From NCBI GenBank assembly GCA_949285935.1, contig CASEAH010000103.1, positions 1 to 42,822 on the forward strand: a stretch of DNA of 42,822 nt, given 5' to 3'. Below are positions 24,023-33,234 of this stretch, one piece after another. A program made the translations under genes and the position numbers. Source of the stretch: an uncultured Oscillospiraceae bacterium (GTDB taxonomy: Bacteria > Bacillota > Clostridia > Oscillospirales > Ruminococcaceae). Numbering within the stretch: position 1 is the first letter of the stretch; every line of letters begins with the position of its first letter. The notes under the pieces were generated by a model that had not been told where the DNA came from, did no database searches, and was given only the letters and a program-made list of their open reading frames with translations.

Positions 24023-24760
24023 CTATTTGTAAAGCACCACAGCGGTGATATTGTCCCGGCCGCCCCGGCGGTTGGCTTCTTCCAGCAGGCATCCGCCGTC
24101 ATCCTCCGCCACGCACCGGCGCAGCAGGTCCGGCAGGAGCGGGGCGGGAATCATTCCATACAGCCCGTCGGAACAAAGGAGCAGGATGTCCCCTTCCTCC
24201 ATTTTGACCGTGCTGTAGGAGATGGAAACGGTGCGCTCCACCCCTACTGCCCGGGTGATCAGATTGCGGCTTTCATGGGTGGCGGCCTCCTCAGGGGTCA
24301 ATTCTCCCCGGTCCACCATCATCTGCACCAGAGTATGGTCGGTGGTCAGCTGCCGCAGCTCCCCGCCCCGGAGCAGGTAGGCCCGGCTGTCTCCCACATT
24401 GGCGATGTAGGCCTGTTCTCCGCTGATAACTGCCAGGCAGGCGGTGGTACCCATTCCCCGGAGGCTCTCATCCCCCGGCTCCTGGACCGCTTTGTCGTAA
24501 ACCATAATGTTGGCGGTGGAAATGGCGGTTTCCAGCAGCAGGTAGACGGAACGCTCATCCAGCCCACGGTGGGAATTCTCCACCATGCGGCGGATCTCCT
24601 CACAGGCGATGCTGCTGGCCACGCCGCCTCCCTGCTCGCCGCCCATGCCGTCGCAGACCACGCCATAGGCAAAATCGGGCGCAAACACTTCTCCGGCAAA
24701 GCGGTCCTCATTGGTGGCCCGCATCAGGCCTTTGTCTGTGGCTCCAATGATCCCTAACAT
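24023..24760 (-). CDS. stp: PP2C-type Ser/Thr phosphatase, partner of PrkC
   Basis: The 245-aa protein removes phosphate from substrates of PrkC and from the kinase itself. PP2C metal-site motifs are intact: ATDKGLMRATNEDRF at the N-terminus, VCDGMGGEQGG, GTTACLAVI, NVGDSRAYLL, LLCSDGLYGMI and RDNITAVVL at the C-terminus. It is also called PrpC or Stp. Its ribosome site GGAGGAG is built into the last codons of rlmN (stop TGA at 24767-24769), leaving a 6-base gap. Confidence 0.96.
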   Translation of the reverse strand: MLGIIGATDKGLMRATNEDRFAGEVFAPDFAYGVVCDGMGGEQGGGVASSIACEEIRRMVENSHRGLDERSVYLLLETAISTANIMVYDKAVQEPGDESLRGMGTTACLAVISGEQAYIANVGDSRAYLLRGGELRQLTTDHTLVQMMVDRGELTPEEAATHESRNLITRAVGVERTVSISYSTVKMEEGDILLLCSDGLYGMIPAPLLPDLLRRCVAEDDGGCLLEEANRRGGRDNITAVVLYK

Positions 24761-24766
24761 CGTTTA

Positions 24767-25864
24767 TCACTCCTCCGGCCCGGGCCGTCCAGTTGTCTCC
24801 ACCGGCTTCTGCGTCCTTTCCCCAGCGCCGGCCGCCTCCTGACGGCGCAGCTGTCCGCACGCCGCGCTGATATCGCTGCCCAGCTCCCGCCGCACGGTGG
24901 CGCTGAGGCCTCCCTCCTCCAGCATCCGCCGGAACCGTTCCACCGCTTCCCGGCTGCTCCGCCGGGTCCCCCGTTCCGCAACGGGATTGACGGGGATGAG
25001 GTTGACATGGCAGTTTTGCCCTTCCAGGAGTTTCAGCAGCCCCCGGGCCTGGGCGGGTCCGTCGTTTACCCCGTCGATGAGGGCGTATTCATAGGAGATC
25101 CGCCGGCCCGTGATGGCAAAGTATTCCCGGCAGGCCTCCATCAGTTGGCCGATCTTGTACCGGTTATTGACCGGCATGATCTCCGACCGGGTAGCATCGT
25201 CGGAAGCATGAAGGGACACCGAAAGGGTAAGCCCCAGTTTTTTTTCCGCCAGGCGCCGGATATTGTCCACCAGCCCGCAGGTGGACAGGGATACATGGCG
25301 CAGGCTCAGGTTCTGTCCCTGAGGGGAGGAAAGGATCTCCAGAAAATCCATGACGTTGTCAAAATTGTCCAGCGGCTCCCCGATTCCCATCAGCACCAGG
25401 GTGGAGATGGGCTTCCCGCTTTGGCGCTGGGCCTCATACACTTCCCCCAGCATCTCCCCGGGGGTCAGGTCCCGGACCTTGCCTCCCAGGGTGGAGGCAC
25501 AGAACCGGCAGCCCATCCGGCAGCCCACCTGGGTGGAAATGCAGAGGCTGGGCCCATGATGATACTGCATCAGCACACTTTCCACACAGTTGCCGTCCGG
25601 CATTTCAAACAGATACTTCACTGTGCCATCCAGCCGGGAACGCAGCTCCCGGCGGACCGTGGGCCGGGTAATAAAAGCCTCCTCCTCCAGCCGGGAACGC
25701 AGGGCAGCCGAAAGGTTAGTCATCTCTCCAAAGGAAACGACCTGCTTCTGGTGCAGCCATGTATAGATCTGCCCCGCCCGGAACCGGGGCTCCCCCAGGG
25801 TTCCGGTAACATATTCCGTCAGTTTTGCCAGGGTCATGGAAGAAAGATCTGTTTTCTGGTTCAA
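24767..25864 (-). CDS. rlmN: Dual-specificity rRNA/tRNA adenine-C2 methyltransferase RlmN
   Basis: A radical-SAM enzyme that methylates C2 of A2503 in 23S rRNA and A37 of some tRNAs. Cluster cysteines are C115, C119 and C122 (CRMGCRFC). GIGEPLDNFDNV and LSTCGLV follow, and the conserved near-terminal Cys is in ISAACGQL (about residue 338). The start is TTG 25864: it overlaps the rsmB stop and has AAAGGAG 8 bases upstream, while the first ATG (25837) has none. The last 25 residues are a charged extension. Confidence 0.96.
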   Translation of the reverse strand: MNQKTDLSSMTLAKLTEYVTGTLGEPRFRAGQIYTWLHQKQVVSFGEMTNLSAALRSRLEEEAFITRPTVRRELRSRLDGTVKYLFEMPDGNCVESVLMQYHHGPSLCISTQVGCRMGCRFCASTLGGKVRDLTPGEMLGEVYEAQRQSGKPISTLVLMGIGEPLDNFDNVMDFLEILSSPQGQNLSLRHVSLSTCGLVDNIRRLAEKKLGLTLSVSLHASDDATRSEIMPVNNRYKIGQLMEACREYFAITGRRISYEYALIDGVNDGPAQARGLLKLLEGQNCHVNLIPVNPVAERGTRRSSREAVERFRRMLEEGGLSATVRRELGSDISAACGQLRRQEAAGAGERTQKPVETTGRPGPEE

Positions 25865-27150
25865 GGGTGTCTCTCCTTTTCCAGCACAGCCCAGAAAAAG
25901 CCGTCGCCGCCGTCCTGCCCGGGAAACCGGGTCACCATGGGTCCCACCAGGCGAAACTCCGGTCTTGCAGCCAAAAACTGCTCCACCACCTGCTGGTTTT
26001 CCCGGGGGTTGAGGGTGCAGGTGGAATAGACCACCCGCCCTCCGTCCTTACAGTATTGTGAGGACGTATTGAGTATATTATACTGTATCTCCCAGATTCC
26101 GTCTATGGTTTTCAGGGGTTTATAGCGAATTTCCGGTTTCCGGCGGAGGATCCCAAAGCCGGAGCAGACCACATCGCACAGCACCCGGTCAAACTGACCC
26201 AGCTCCGGCTGGAAAACCAGCGCGTCTCCCGGCAGGGTGCGGACACAGGAAAGGCCCAGCCGTCCGGCGCCTTCCTCCACCAATCCCAGCCGGTGGGGAT
26301 ACAGATCCCGGGCCAAAATCTCGCCCTGATTGTCCATCCCCTGGGCTGCGGTAAAGGTTTTGCCGCCCGGGGCGGCGCAAACATCCAGCACCCGCATCCC
26401 CGGCCGGGCCTCCGCCGCGGCGGCACACAGCTGGCTGGAAAGATCCTGGACATGAAACAGCCCTTCCTGAAAGCTGCTCAGGGCGGCCAGGTCGCCGGGA
26501 TTTTCCAGGGCCAGAGCGGCGGGAGCGCAGGATACACGGGCCGCCTTGACCCCTTCTCTCTCCAGCCGTGCCCCAAGGTCATCCGCTGTGGTGCGCAGGG
26601 TATTCACCCGTATAAACACCGGCGCCCGGGTAAGGGATCCCTCCAGGATTTCCCGGGCCACTGGATCCCCGTATCCCTTGCGCCACAGCTGGATCAGAGG
26701 CCCGGGAACGGAGTAGGCCACTTCTGAGGCCCTCAGCTTATCCTTGGGTACCTCCAACCGTTTCCCATCCCGGAGAAAGCCCCGGAGGACGCCGTTGACC
26801 AGCCCTGCCGCGCTGCCCCGCCCCAGGGCGCGGGTGAGGGCCACCGCTTCATGGACCACGGCCCGTTCCGGCACCGAGGACATATACAGCAGCTGGTACA
26901 ACCCGCAGTACAGGATCTCCCGCACCGGAGCGTCCAGCTTTTTGATGGGGGTCCCGCAGCGGCAGGCCAGAATATATTCCAGAGTCAGCCGACGCTCCAC
27001 CACCCCATAAAACAGCGCGGCGCAGAATGCCCGGTCCCGGGGCGGCAGGCCGGTGCGTTCCAAAGCCCCGTCCAGCACCAGATTGGAGTAACCCCCATCC
27101 TGGAATACCCCCATCAAAGCCCGGACCGCTACCTCTCTTGCTGTGGCCAT
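25861..27150 (-). CDS. rsmB: 16S rRNA cytosine-967 C5-methyltransferase RsmB
   Basis: The N-terminal NusB-like domain (about 1-140) is followed by a Rossmann methyltransferase domain with DVCAAPGGKTFT (SAM motif I), CDVVCSGFGILRRKPEIRY with the catalytic-region cysteine, and YSTCTLNPREN with the catalytic cysteine. The 429-aa length and domain order match RsmB (Sun). ATG 27150 follows GGAGGAG. It is co-transcribed with yugP upstream and shares a four-base overlap with rlmN. Confidence 0.96.
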   Translation of the reverse strand: MATAREVAVRALMGVFQDGGYSNLVLDGALERTGLPPRDRAFCAALFYGVVERRLTLEYILACRCGTPIKKLDAPVREILYCGLYQLLYMSSVPERAVVHEAVALTRALGRGSAAGLVNGVLRGFLRDGKRLEVPKDKLRASEVAYSVPGPLIQLWRKGYGDPVAREILEGSLTRAPVFIRVNTLRTTADDLGARLEREGVKAARVSCAPAALALENPGDLAALSSFQEGLFHVQDLSSQLCAAAAEARPGMRVLDVCAAPGGKTFTAAQGMDNQGEILARDLYPHRLGLVEEGAGRLGLSCVRTLPGDALVFQPELGQFDRVLCDVVCSGFGILRRKPEIRYKPLKTIDGIWEIQYNILNTSSQYCKDGGRVVYSTCTLNPRENQQVVEQFLAARPEFRLVGPMVTRFPGQDGGDGFFWAVLEKERHP

Positions 27151-27262
27151 GGCGTCTCCTCCCTGTCGATTCTTTAGGAGCGGCTTTTTCCGTTACAAAA
27201 CCGCAAACGGCCCTCCGGGGCCGGGGGCAACCCGGCGGCGAAGGGCATTTCATTGATGCTTC

Positions 27263-27958
27263 TCAATCTCTGCGGCGGTTTCCCACAATCAGCGTCAGCC
27301 GCAGCAGCTGGGCCAGGGAGACCACCAGGGCCGCCACATAGGTAAGGGCCGCGGCGGTAAGGACCTTCCGGGCGCCCGCCAGCTCTTCTCCCTCCAAAAT
27401 CCCCCTGCTGCCCAGGGTCTGCAGCGCCCGGCTGCTGGCGTTGAACTCCACCGGCAGGGTAATGAGCTGGAACACCGCCACCAGGGAAAAGAGCAATACT
27501 CCCAGCAGAGCCAGGGAATTGTTTCCCAGCAGCAGCCCCACCAGGATCAGGGGGATAGACAGCCGGGAACCCAGGTTGGTGACGGGGATGATGGCGTTGC
27601 GGAGGGTGAGAGGCCCGTAAGCCGCGGCATGCTGGCAGGCATGGCCCACCTCATGGGCCGCCACGCCGATGGCGGCAATGGAGCTGCTGCCATAGACCGT
27701 ATCAGACAGCCGGACCACCTTAGTCCGTGGGTCATAGTGGTCGGTAAGATTTCCAGGAATCCGTTCCACCCGCACCTGTGTCAGGCCGTTGGCATCCAGA
27801 ATGCTCCGGGCCACCTGATCGGCGGTCATTCCCCGGAAGCTGCGAATCTGGGAATATTTTCTGTACGTGGACTGAACCCGCGACTGGGCCCACAGCGCCA
27901 GAAGCATAGCCGGAACCACCAGAAGCAGATAGTAAGAATCATAAAATAGAAACGGCAC
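27263..27958 (-). CDS. yugP: YugP-type membrane zinc metallopeptidase
   Basis: A family of membrane-bound zinc peptidases (PF04298). The N-terminal membrane anchor (LLLVVPAMLLALWAQ) precedes the active-site helix AAHEVGHACQHA with H102, E103 and H106, and two C-terminal hydrophobic spans. Substrates are unknown. I place the start at GTG 27958: AGGAGG lies 6 bases upstream, whereas the ATG at 27973 would put that site inside the gene. It stands between fmt and rsmB, a position typical for Clostridia. Confidence 0.92.
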   Translation of the reverse strand: MPFLFYDSYYLLLVVPAMLLALWAQSRVQSTYRKYSQIRSFRGMTADQVARSILDANGLTQVRVERIPGNLTDHYDPRTKVVRLSDTVYGSSSIAAIGVAAHEVGHACQHAAAYGPLTLRNAIIPVTNLGSRLSIPLILVGLLLGNNSLALLGVLLFSLVAVFQLITLPVEFNASSRALQTLGSRGILEGEELAGARKVLTAAALTYVAALVVSLAQLLRLTLIVGNRRRD

Positions 27959-27973
27959 GGTTATCCTCCTCAT

Positions 27974-28323
27974 ACAACAAATTTGTTTTTAGTATCCCAC
28001 AAAATTGTAAAGTTCCCGCCACTTTAGTTTAAATGAGATTTGTAATTTTTTTGAAAGATCTATGCCCAAAAATCAAATTTTTTTTAAATGCACCGGCAAT
28101 CCATCCGATACAAAAGCTGTTTCAGCCTGCTTTTTTCATTTCTGCTGGTAAAAAAGGCCCGCTTTTACAGGGACGGCATCCGTCTTACCTTTTGGGAGAA
28201 ATTTGTGCAAATGATGTGTTCCCCATGCCTGTGCGGGGATGTGCAGACAGCCGGGCAGGCGGCAAAGCAAGGGCAGCTCCTGCAATGTCTCGGCTTCCCT
28301 CTCCCTTCTCTCTGCCGGGCCGG
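27974..28323. other. Spacer between fmt and yugP, AT-rich in part
   Basis: No gene seen. Bases about 27980-28100 are markedly AT-rich. A -10-like GATACT or TACAAT occurs on the minus strand, but no well-spaced -35 partner is clear, so a promoter for the yugP-rsmB genes is likely but not placed. Confidence 0.35.
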
Positions 28324-29259
28324 CTATCGGATCAGGCCGTCGCCCCGGCCAAGGCGGGCACCCCGCAGATAATCTCCTCCCGTCATCCTGCTTTTCCCCT
28401 CCGGCTGCACCTGGGTAAGCTCCAGCACCGTGCCGCCGCCGCAGGCAACCAGCAGCTCCCGATTGTCCAGGATGGTTCCCGGAGCAGCGTCCCCCGCTGC
28501 CAAATCAGGCCGGAGCAGGGAACGGTGGATCTTCAAAAGCCGCCCTCCGGTACGCACCCAGGCGGAAGGCCAGGGGTTCAGTCCCCGGATCCGGTTGTGG
28601 AGCTCTCTGGCAGGCCTGGCAAAATCCAGTTCTCCCATGGCCTTATCCAACATGGGGGCCAGCGAGGCCTCTTCCTCCTTCTGGGGTTCCCGGGGAACAC
28701 CACCCCTGTCAAAAAGGGCCAGGGTATCTGCCAGGCACTGGGCTCCCAGAGGCGCCAACCGGTCATACAGTTCTCCTGCAGTCTCGTTTTCTCCCAAGGG
28801 GACCTCTGCCCGTAAGATCATATCCCCGGTGTCCATGGCTTCGGCCAGGAACATGGAGGTGACCCCCGCCGTGGCGTCGCCGTTGAGAACGCTCCACTGA
28901 ATGGGTGCGGCTCCACGGTATTTGGGCAAAAGGCTTCCGTGGATATTGATGCACCCAAGAGGCGGCAGCTCCAGAATCTCCCGGGGCAGGATCCTGCCGT
29001 AGGCCACCACCACGATCAGGTCCGGCTTCAGCTGCCGCAGGGTCTCCAGCGCCTGTCCGTCCCGCATTTTGGCCGGCTGATAGACAGGAAGCCTGGCCTG
29101 GAGAGCCAGCTCCTTGACCGGAGGGGGGGCCAGAGTATAGCCCCGTCCCTTGGGCCGGTCGGGCTGGGTAAACACCCCCACCACCTCCCGGCCGTCATCC
29201 AGCAGCCTTTGCAGGCAAGGTACCGCAAAGTCGGGGGTACCCATAAATACAATCCGCAT
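28324..29259 (-). CDS. fmt: Methionyl-tRNA formyltransferase
   Basis: Fmt formylates initiator Met-tRNA using 10-formyl-tetrahydrofolate. In the 311-aa reading the catalytic block is INIHGSLLPKYRGAAPIQW with N106 and H108, and D144 (AMDTGDM) completes the active site. GTPDFAV at the start and the C-terminal beta-barrel are normal. ATG 29259 follows AAGGAG. def lies 237 bases upstream on the same strand, so formylation and deformylation genes are adjacent as in most Firmicutes. Confidence 0.97.
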   Translation of the reverse strand: MRIVFMGTPDFAVPCLQRLLDDGREVVGVFTQPDRPKGRGYTLAPPPVKELALQARLPVYQPAKMRDGQALETLRQLKPDLIVVVAYGRILPREILELPPLGCINIHGSLLPKYRGAAPIQWSVLNGDATAGVTSMFLAEAMDTGDMILRAEVPLGENETAGELYDRLAPLGAQCLADTLALFDRGGVPREPQKEEEASLAPMLDKAMGELDFARPARELHNRIRGLNPWPSAWVRTGGRLLKIHRSLLRPDLAAGDAAPGTILDNRELLVACGGGTVLELTQVQPEGKSRMTGGDYLRGARLGRGDGLIR

Positions 29260-29496
29260 CTCTTGTTTCTCCTTCCGGATGGCTTTCCGGCCCGGCGCTT
29301 TCCCGGAGCACCGAAGCCGAAGCGTTTTGCTTATAAGGGGTGGAGCTTGTTTTTTCATCAGTCCGGGAACAACTTCCCCCCAGGAGGGCCGTTTCCTTTT
29401 GCCAGCCCCCGGATCTGGCCCCCGGTATCGCCGAGGGTCTTTCCCCTGGCAGCGGCCTTTTTTCGCCAGGCCCGCTTACGGGAATGGGGGTGCTGG

Positions 29497-29967
29497 TTAC
29501 AGTTCCTTCAGTTCCTCTTCGGTGAGCCGGCGCTCGATCCGGTCCAGAAACACGATCCCGTCCAGATGGTCATATTCATGGCAGATGGCCTGAGCCATCA
29601 GATCGTCGCCCTCGATTTCAAACCAGTTGCCATTGCGGTCCTGGGCCCGGGCCTTTACGTGAGCCGGACGGCGGGCCATTCCCCATTTCCCGGGAAAAGA
29701 AAGGCATCCTTCCACCACAAACTGCTCTCCGGAAGTCTCCAGAATCTGGGGGTTGATAAACTCTACCACGCCGTCCCCCACATCCACGATAAACAGGCGG
29801 CGCAGATACCCCACCTGGACGCCCGCCAGGCCCACGCCGTTGTGCTCCGCCATAGTTTCCTTCATATCGTCCAGCAGATCCCACAGCTTCTGGTCAAAAA
29901 CCTCCACCGGCCTGCTCTTTTTGGAAAGGATCTCGTCCCCTTCTGTGCGCATATTGCGGATCGCCAT
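29497..29967 (-). CDS. def: Peptide deformylase
   Basis: Def removes the N-formyl group from nascent proteins with a metal ion. The three motifs are GVGLAGVQVG (44-53, second Ala and Pro of the common GxGxAAPQ replaced), EGCLS with ligand C88, and HEYDHLDG with ligands H130 and H134 and catalytic E131. The 156-aa length is typical of type I enzymes. ATG 29967 follows GAGGAAGAG. It is separated from fmt by a gene-free 237 bases. Confidence 0.96.
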   Translation of the reverse strand: MAIRNMRTEGDEILSKKSRPVEVFDQKLWDLLDDMKETMAEHNGVGLAGVQVGYLRRLFIVDVGDGVVEFINPQILETSGEQFVVEGCLSFPGKWGMARRPAHVKARAQDRNGNWFEIEGDDLMAQAICHEYDHLDGIVFLDRIERRLTEEELKEL

Positions 29968-30026
29968 TTTTCTCTTCCTCCTAATTGTCGCTTTCCAGAG
30001 CCGCGCCCGGCTTCCCGGACGCCTTC

Positions 30027-30308
30027 TTATTTTTCGGCTGCCGCCCGGCCGTCTTCCCAGCCTTCGGGAAAGCCCATCATGAAGCCCTTCCATTTGCTGC
30101 CTCCTGTCTCATAGGGAACAATGTCCCCCGCAAGCTGCTGGCTGCTGCGGCCATCTTTTTCCGGCAGCCCGGAGATGGCCATGGTATAGCCTGTCAGATA
30201 TCCCACAGCTTTTCCATCGTTGTACGCAGCCTGCCGCAGGGTCAGGATCGTCCAGACGCCTCCCCCCAGCAGAGCCGCCGCCAGGATCAGCGGTATCGCC
30301 TTCTTCAT
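30027..30308 (-). CDS. Small secreted or membrane-anchored protein of unknown function, 93 aa
   Basis: The N-terminus MKKAIPLILAAALLGGGVWTILTLR is a signal peptide or single anchor. The rest is soluble and Gly-rich (YNDGKAVGYLTGYTMAISG, GFMMGFPEGWEDGR). GKAVGYLTGY and GFMMGFPEGWEDG look like two copies of a loose G..xGY..G pattern. No family is recognised. ATG 30308 is preferred over 30320, which abuts AAAGG. It sits between priA (gap 35) and def (gap 59) and is probably co-transcribed. Confidence 0.7.
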   Translation of the reverse strand: MKKAIPLILAAALLGGGVWTILTLRQAAYNDGKAVGYLTGYTMAISGLPEKDGRSSQQLAGDIVPYETGGSKWKGFMMGFPEGWEDGRAAAEK

Positions 30309-30343
30309 GGTGGTACACATCCTTTCTTTGTTTCCTGCTTTTG

Positions 30344-32773
30344 TCAGAAATTGCAGTCATACCCCGGGTCCACAAAGATCCCCACTCCCCGGGGAGCCTC
30401 CCGTCCGCAGTCCGCCAGCAGTTCTGAAAGGAGCTGCCGGGTCTGGGGGCACCGGACGGTTTTGAGCAGTACCTTATAGCGGTACCGTCCTGCCACCCGG
30501 AGGATCATCCCTTCAGAAAGGCCCAGCAGCCGGGCAGGCAGACCGGGGAACTGTTCCCGCAGCCGGCGCTCCAGTTCCGCCAGCACCCGCCGGGCGGCGG
30601 CTTGCGTCTCTTTTTGATCCGGCCCGGTGACGCCGATGCAGTAAAGGGCGCAGAACGGAGGATACAGATGGAGCTTGCGGCTCTGGATCTCATCCCGGAA
30701 AAAATCCTGATACCGCTGGGCTGCTGCCGCCACCAGCACCGGATTTTCGGGGGTATAGGTCTGAAGGATGGCCCGCCCGGGAAGCCTGTCCCGGCCGCTG
30801 CGGCCCACCACCTGGGTAATCAGGCTGAAGACCCGTTCATAGCTGCGGAAATCGTCGCTGTACAGTGCCTGGTCCAGCCCCAGGACCCCCACCAGGGTCA
30901 CATTGGGGAAATCCAGCCCCTTGGCCACCATCTGGGTCCCTATCATAATATCATATTTCCCCGCGCCAAAGTCCTCCAGATACCGCTGGTGGGAAAATTT
31001 CCGCAGGGTGGTATCGGCATCCATCCGCAGCACCCGGGCCTGAGGGAAGCGGCTGTGCAGTTCTTCCTCAATTTTCTGGGTCCCTGCGCCGGTGTAACGG
31101 ATCATCTGGCTGCCGCAGGCCGGACATGCCTGGGGCATGGGCTGGCTGTATCCGCAGTAATGGCACATGAGCCGTTGATTGGCCGCATGGTACTTGAGGG
31201 TAATGGAACAATGGGGGCATTGGATCGGGGTATGGCAGTTCATGCAAACGGCCTGGGTGCTGTGTCCCCGCCGGTTCATCAGCAGAATGGTCTGTTCCCC
31301 CTGCTCCAGGTTCCGCAGGATCTCCTCGCAAAGGTACTGGGAAAGGCCCTCTGCCTCCTGCACCTGCCCCCGCATGTCCAGGATGGTGACGTCCGGCAGC
31401 CGGGCCGCACCGTACCGCTGCTCCAGCTCTACCAGGGTGTATTCTCCCCGCTGGGCGTGGTAGTAGCTCTCCACCGAAGGAGTGGCGGAAGCCAGCACCG
31501 TCAGCCCTCCGTTGTACCTCATCCGGGCCCGGGCTGCGTCCCGGGCATCAAACCGGGGGGCGCTTTCGGATTTATAGGTGTGCTCCTGTTCCTCATCAAT
31601 GACAATGAGCCCCAGATCCGGCACCGGTGCGAACACCGCCGACCGGGTCCCCACCACCACATCCGCCAGCCCACGGCGCACCCGTTTCCATTCATCCAGC
31701 CGCTCCGAAAGGGAGAGCCCGCTGTGGAGGACCGCCACCCTTCTGCCATACAGGCCCTGAAAGCGGCGGATGGTCTGGGGTGTAAGGGAGATCTCCGGCA
31801 CCAGCACAATGGCCCGCCGCCCCTGGGAGAGCACCCGGTCGATCAGGTCCAGAAACACCTGGGTCTTGCCGCTGCCGGTAACGCCATAAAGGAGGGCGGT
31901 ACCGCCGTTCCCCTGCCGCCAGCGTGCGTACAGCGTCTCTGCCGCCGCCTGCTGGCAGGGGGACAGGGGGGAACGCTCCTCCCGTGGCGGCAGCGCCCCG
32001 TCCCATGGGTCCCGGTAGGTCTCTTCCTCATAATACTCCGCCGCCCCAGAGGCCACAAGTTTATCCACAACCCCTTTGGTGGCGCCGGCAAAATAGCAGA
32101 TTTCCTTCACCGAAGCAGGTCCCGTCCGACTCAGCAGCCGGGCTACCTCCTGCTGCCGTGGGGTCAGGCGGCAATTCTCCCATTCTTCCAGCAGGCGTAC
32201 CATCCGCTGGGTCTGGTCCTGAACCCGCCGCCGTACCTCTTCCTCCCCGGCAATCAGCCCCGCATCCTCCAGGGCCGTCAGCAGCGGCAGCAGTTTTTCC
32301 CGGGTCAGGCCCATGGCCTCCCCCAGTTCTTCTTCCCCTGCGGGAACACGCCGGCCCCGCAGGACCTCCAGGATCCGGACCTGCTCCTCCGTCAGGCTGT
32401 CCGGGTCCGCCTCCGCCCCACGGCGCAGAATATAGGCCTTGCGCACCCGTTGGCCGTATCCCGCCGGAAGCAGCACGCTCAGGGCGTCAAACCAGGTGCA
32501 GAAGGTGGTGGCCTTAAGCCATTTCAAAAGCATCAGAAGCTCCGGCGTCAATACCGGAGCCGGATCGGTGGCCTGCAGCACCGCCTTCAGGGGCTGATGG
32601 GGATCCTCCGGGGCATCCGCTGTCTCCACCACCAGGCCGATGCGGCGCCCACCCCGCCCAAAAGGGACCGCCACCCGCATCCCCGGCCTGAGATCCATGC
32701 CGGGGGGGATGGCGTAGTCGTACAGCTTGTCAAAATGGTAGGCGGCGTTCTCCACCGCGATTTTCGCAACCAA
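30344..32773 (-). CDS. priA: Primosomal protein N' (PriA helicase)
   Basis: PriA restarts replication at stalled forks by loading the replicative helicase. From TTG 32773 the chain is 809 aa. The N-terminal 3'-DNA-binding domain starts AKIAVENAAYHFDKLYDYAIP. The helicase core has GVTGSGKTQ (Walker A) and a DEEQEHTYKS box (motif II). Eight cysteines in CMNC..CPHC..CHYC..CPAC bind two zinc ions. The start is uncertain: AGGAGG lies about 12 bases before TTG 32773, and the reading stays open to ATG 33106, but those 111 extra residues do not look like PriA. Confidence 0.95.
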   Translation of the reverse strand: MVAKIAVENAAYHFDKLYDYAIPPGMDLRPGMRVAVPFGRGGRRIGLVVETADAPEDPHQPLKAVLQATDPAPVLTPELLMLLKWLKATTFCTWFDALSVLLPAGYGQRVRKAYILRRGAEADPDSLTEEQVRILEVLRGRRVPAGEEELGEAMGLTREKLLPLLTALEDAGLIAGEEEVRRRVQDQTQRMVRLLEEWENCRLTPRQQEVARLLSRTGPASVKEICYFAGATKGVVDKLVASGAAEYYEEETYRDPWDGALPPREERSPLSPCQQAAAETLYARWRQGNGGTALLYGVTGSGKTQVFLDLIDRVLSQGRRAIVLVPEISLTPQTIRRFQGLYGRRVAVLHSGLSLSERLDEWKRVRRGLADVVVGTRSAVFAPVPDLGLIVIDEEQEHTYKSESAPRFDARDAARARMRYNGGLTVLASATPSVESYYHAQRGEYTLVELEQRYGAARLPDVTILDMRGQVQEAEGLSQYLCEEILRNLEQGEQTILLMNRRGHSTQAVCMNCHTPIQCPHCSITLKYHAANQRLMCHYCGYSQPMPQACPACGSQMIRYTGAGTQKIEEELHSRFPQARVLRMDADTTLRKFSHQRYLEDFGAGKYDIMIGTQMVAKGLDFPNVTLVGVLGLDQALYSDDFRSYERVFSLITQVVGRSGRDRLPGRAILQTYTPENPVLVAAAAQRYQDFFRDEIQSRKLHLYPPFCALYCIGVTGPDQKETQAAARRVLAELERRLREQFPGLPARLLGLSEGMILRVAGRYRYKVLLKTVRCPQTRQLLSELLADCGREAPRGVGIFVDPGYDCNF

Positions 32774-33234
32774 CTTCCGCGCCGCCCTCCTGTCTGTTCC
32801 GGTTTGTGCAAAATCTTTCCCGCCCGTTTTTCTTCTTCCCCTGAAAAAGCGGGGATTCAAAGCGACAGCAAAGGACAGATCCGGTTCCCATTGCTGTTTG
32901 GGCGCGTATGCAGCGTCTTCCGTATTTGTTCCCGCCTGTCCGGGAAAGCCCCCCGGTCCATATACAGGGAAAAGCCCTGGCGCAATCACCCCATGGACTG
33001 CTCCTGTGGCTGTGCCCATTTTCCGGGAGCCTTCTCCGTTCCTGTTCATTTGGGAAAGGAGGCGCTCCAAAACCACGGACATGGAGTCCCGGCGAAACGG
33101 CCCCACGGACCGCTGCGGCGTCTGTTCCGGTTTTGCCGCGAAGCCTTTGCCCTGTTCCCTCTGGAAAAACCGCGGTCTGTCAAAAGCGGAACACTGGGAT
33201 CTTACGACTTTCCGCCGGCAACCGCAGGCACATT
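32774..33234. other. Spacer between coaBC and priA
   Basis: No gene is supported in 461 bases; the reading frame of priA stays open through part of it. The 12-mer ACCGGAACAGAC occurs twice on the minus strand (near 33129 and 32802), each followed by a GC-rich stretch, possibly a decayed duplication. Confidence 0.4.

Noticed and set aside
32774-33106. N-terminal 111-residue extension of PriA
   Set aside because: The frame is open, but the residues do not resemble PriA and no good ribosome site precedes the ATGs; the conserved protein starts at TTG 32773.
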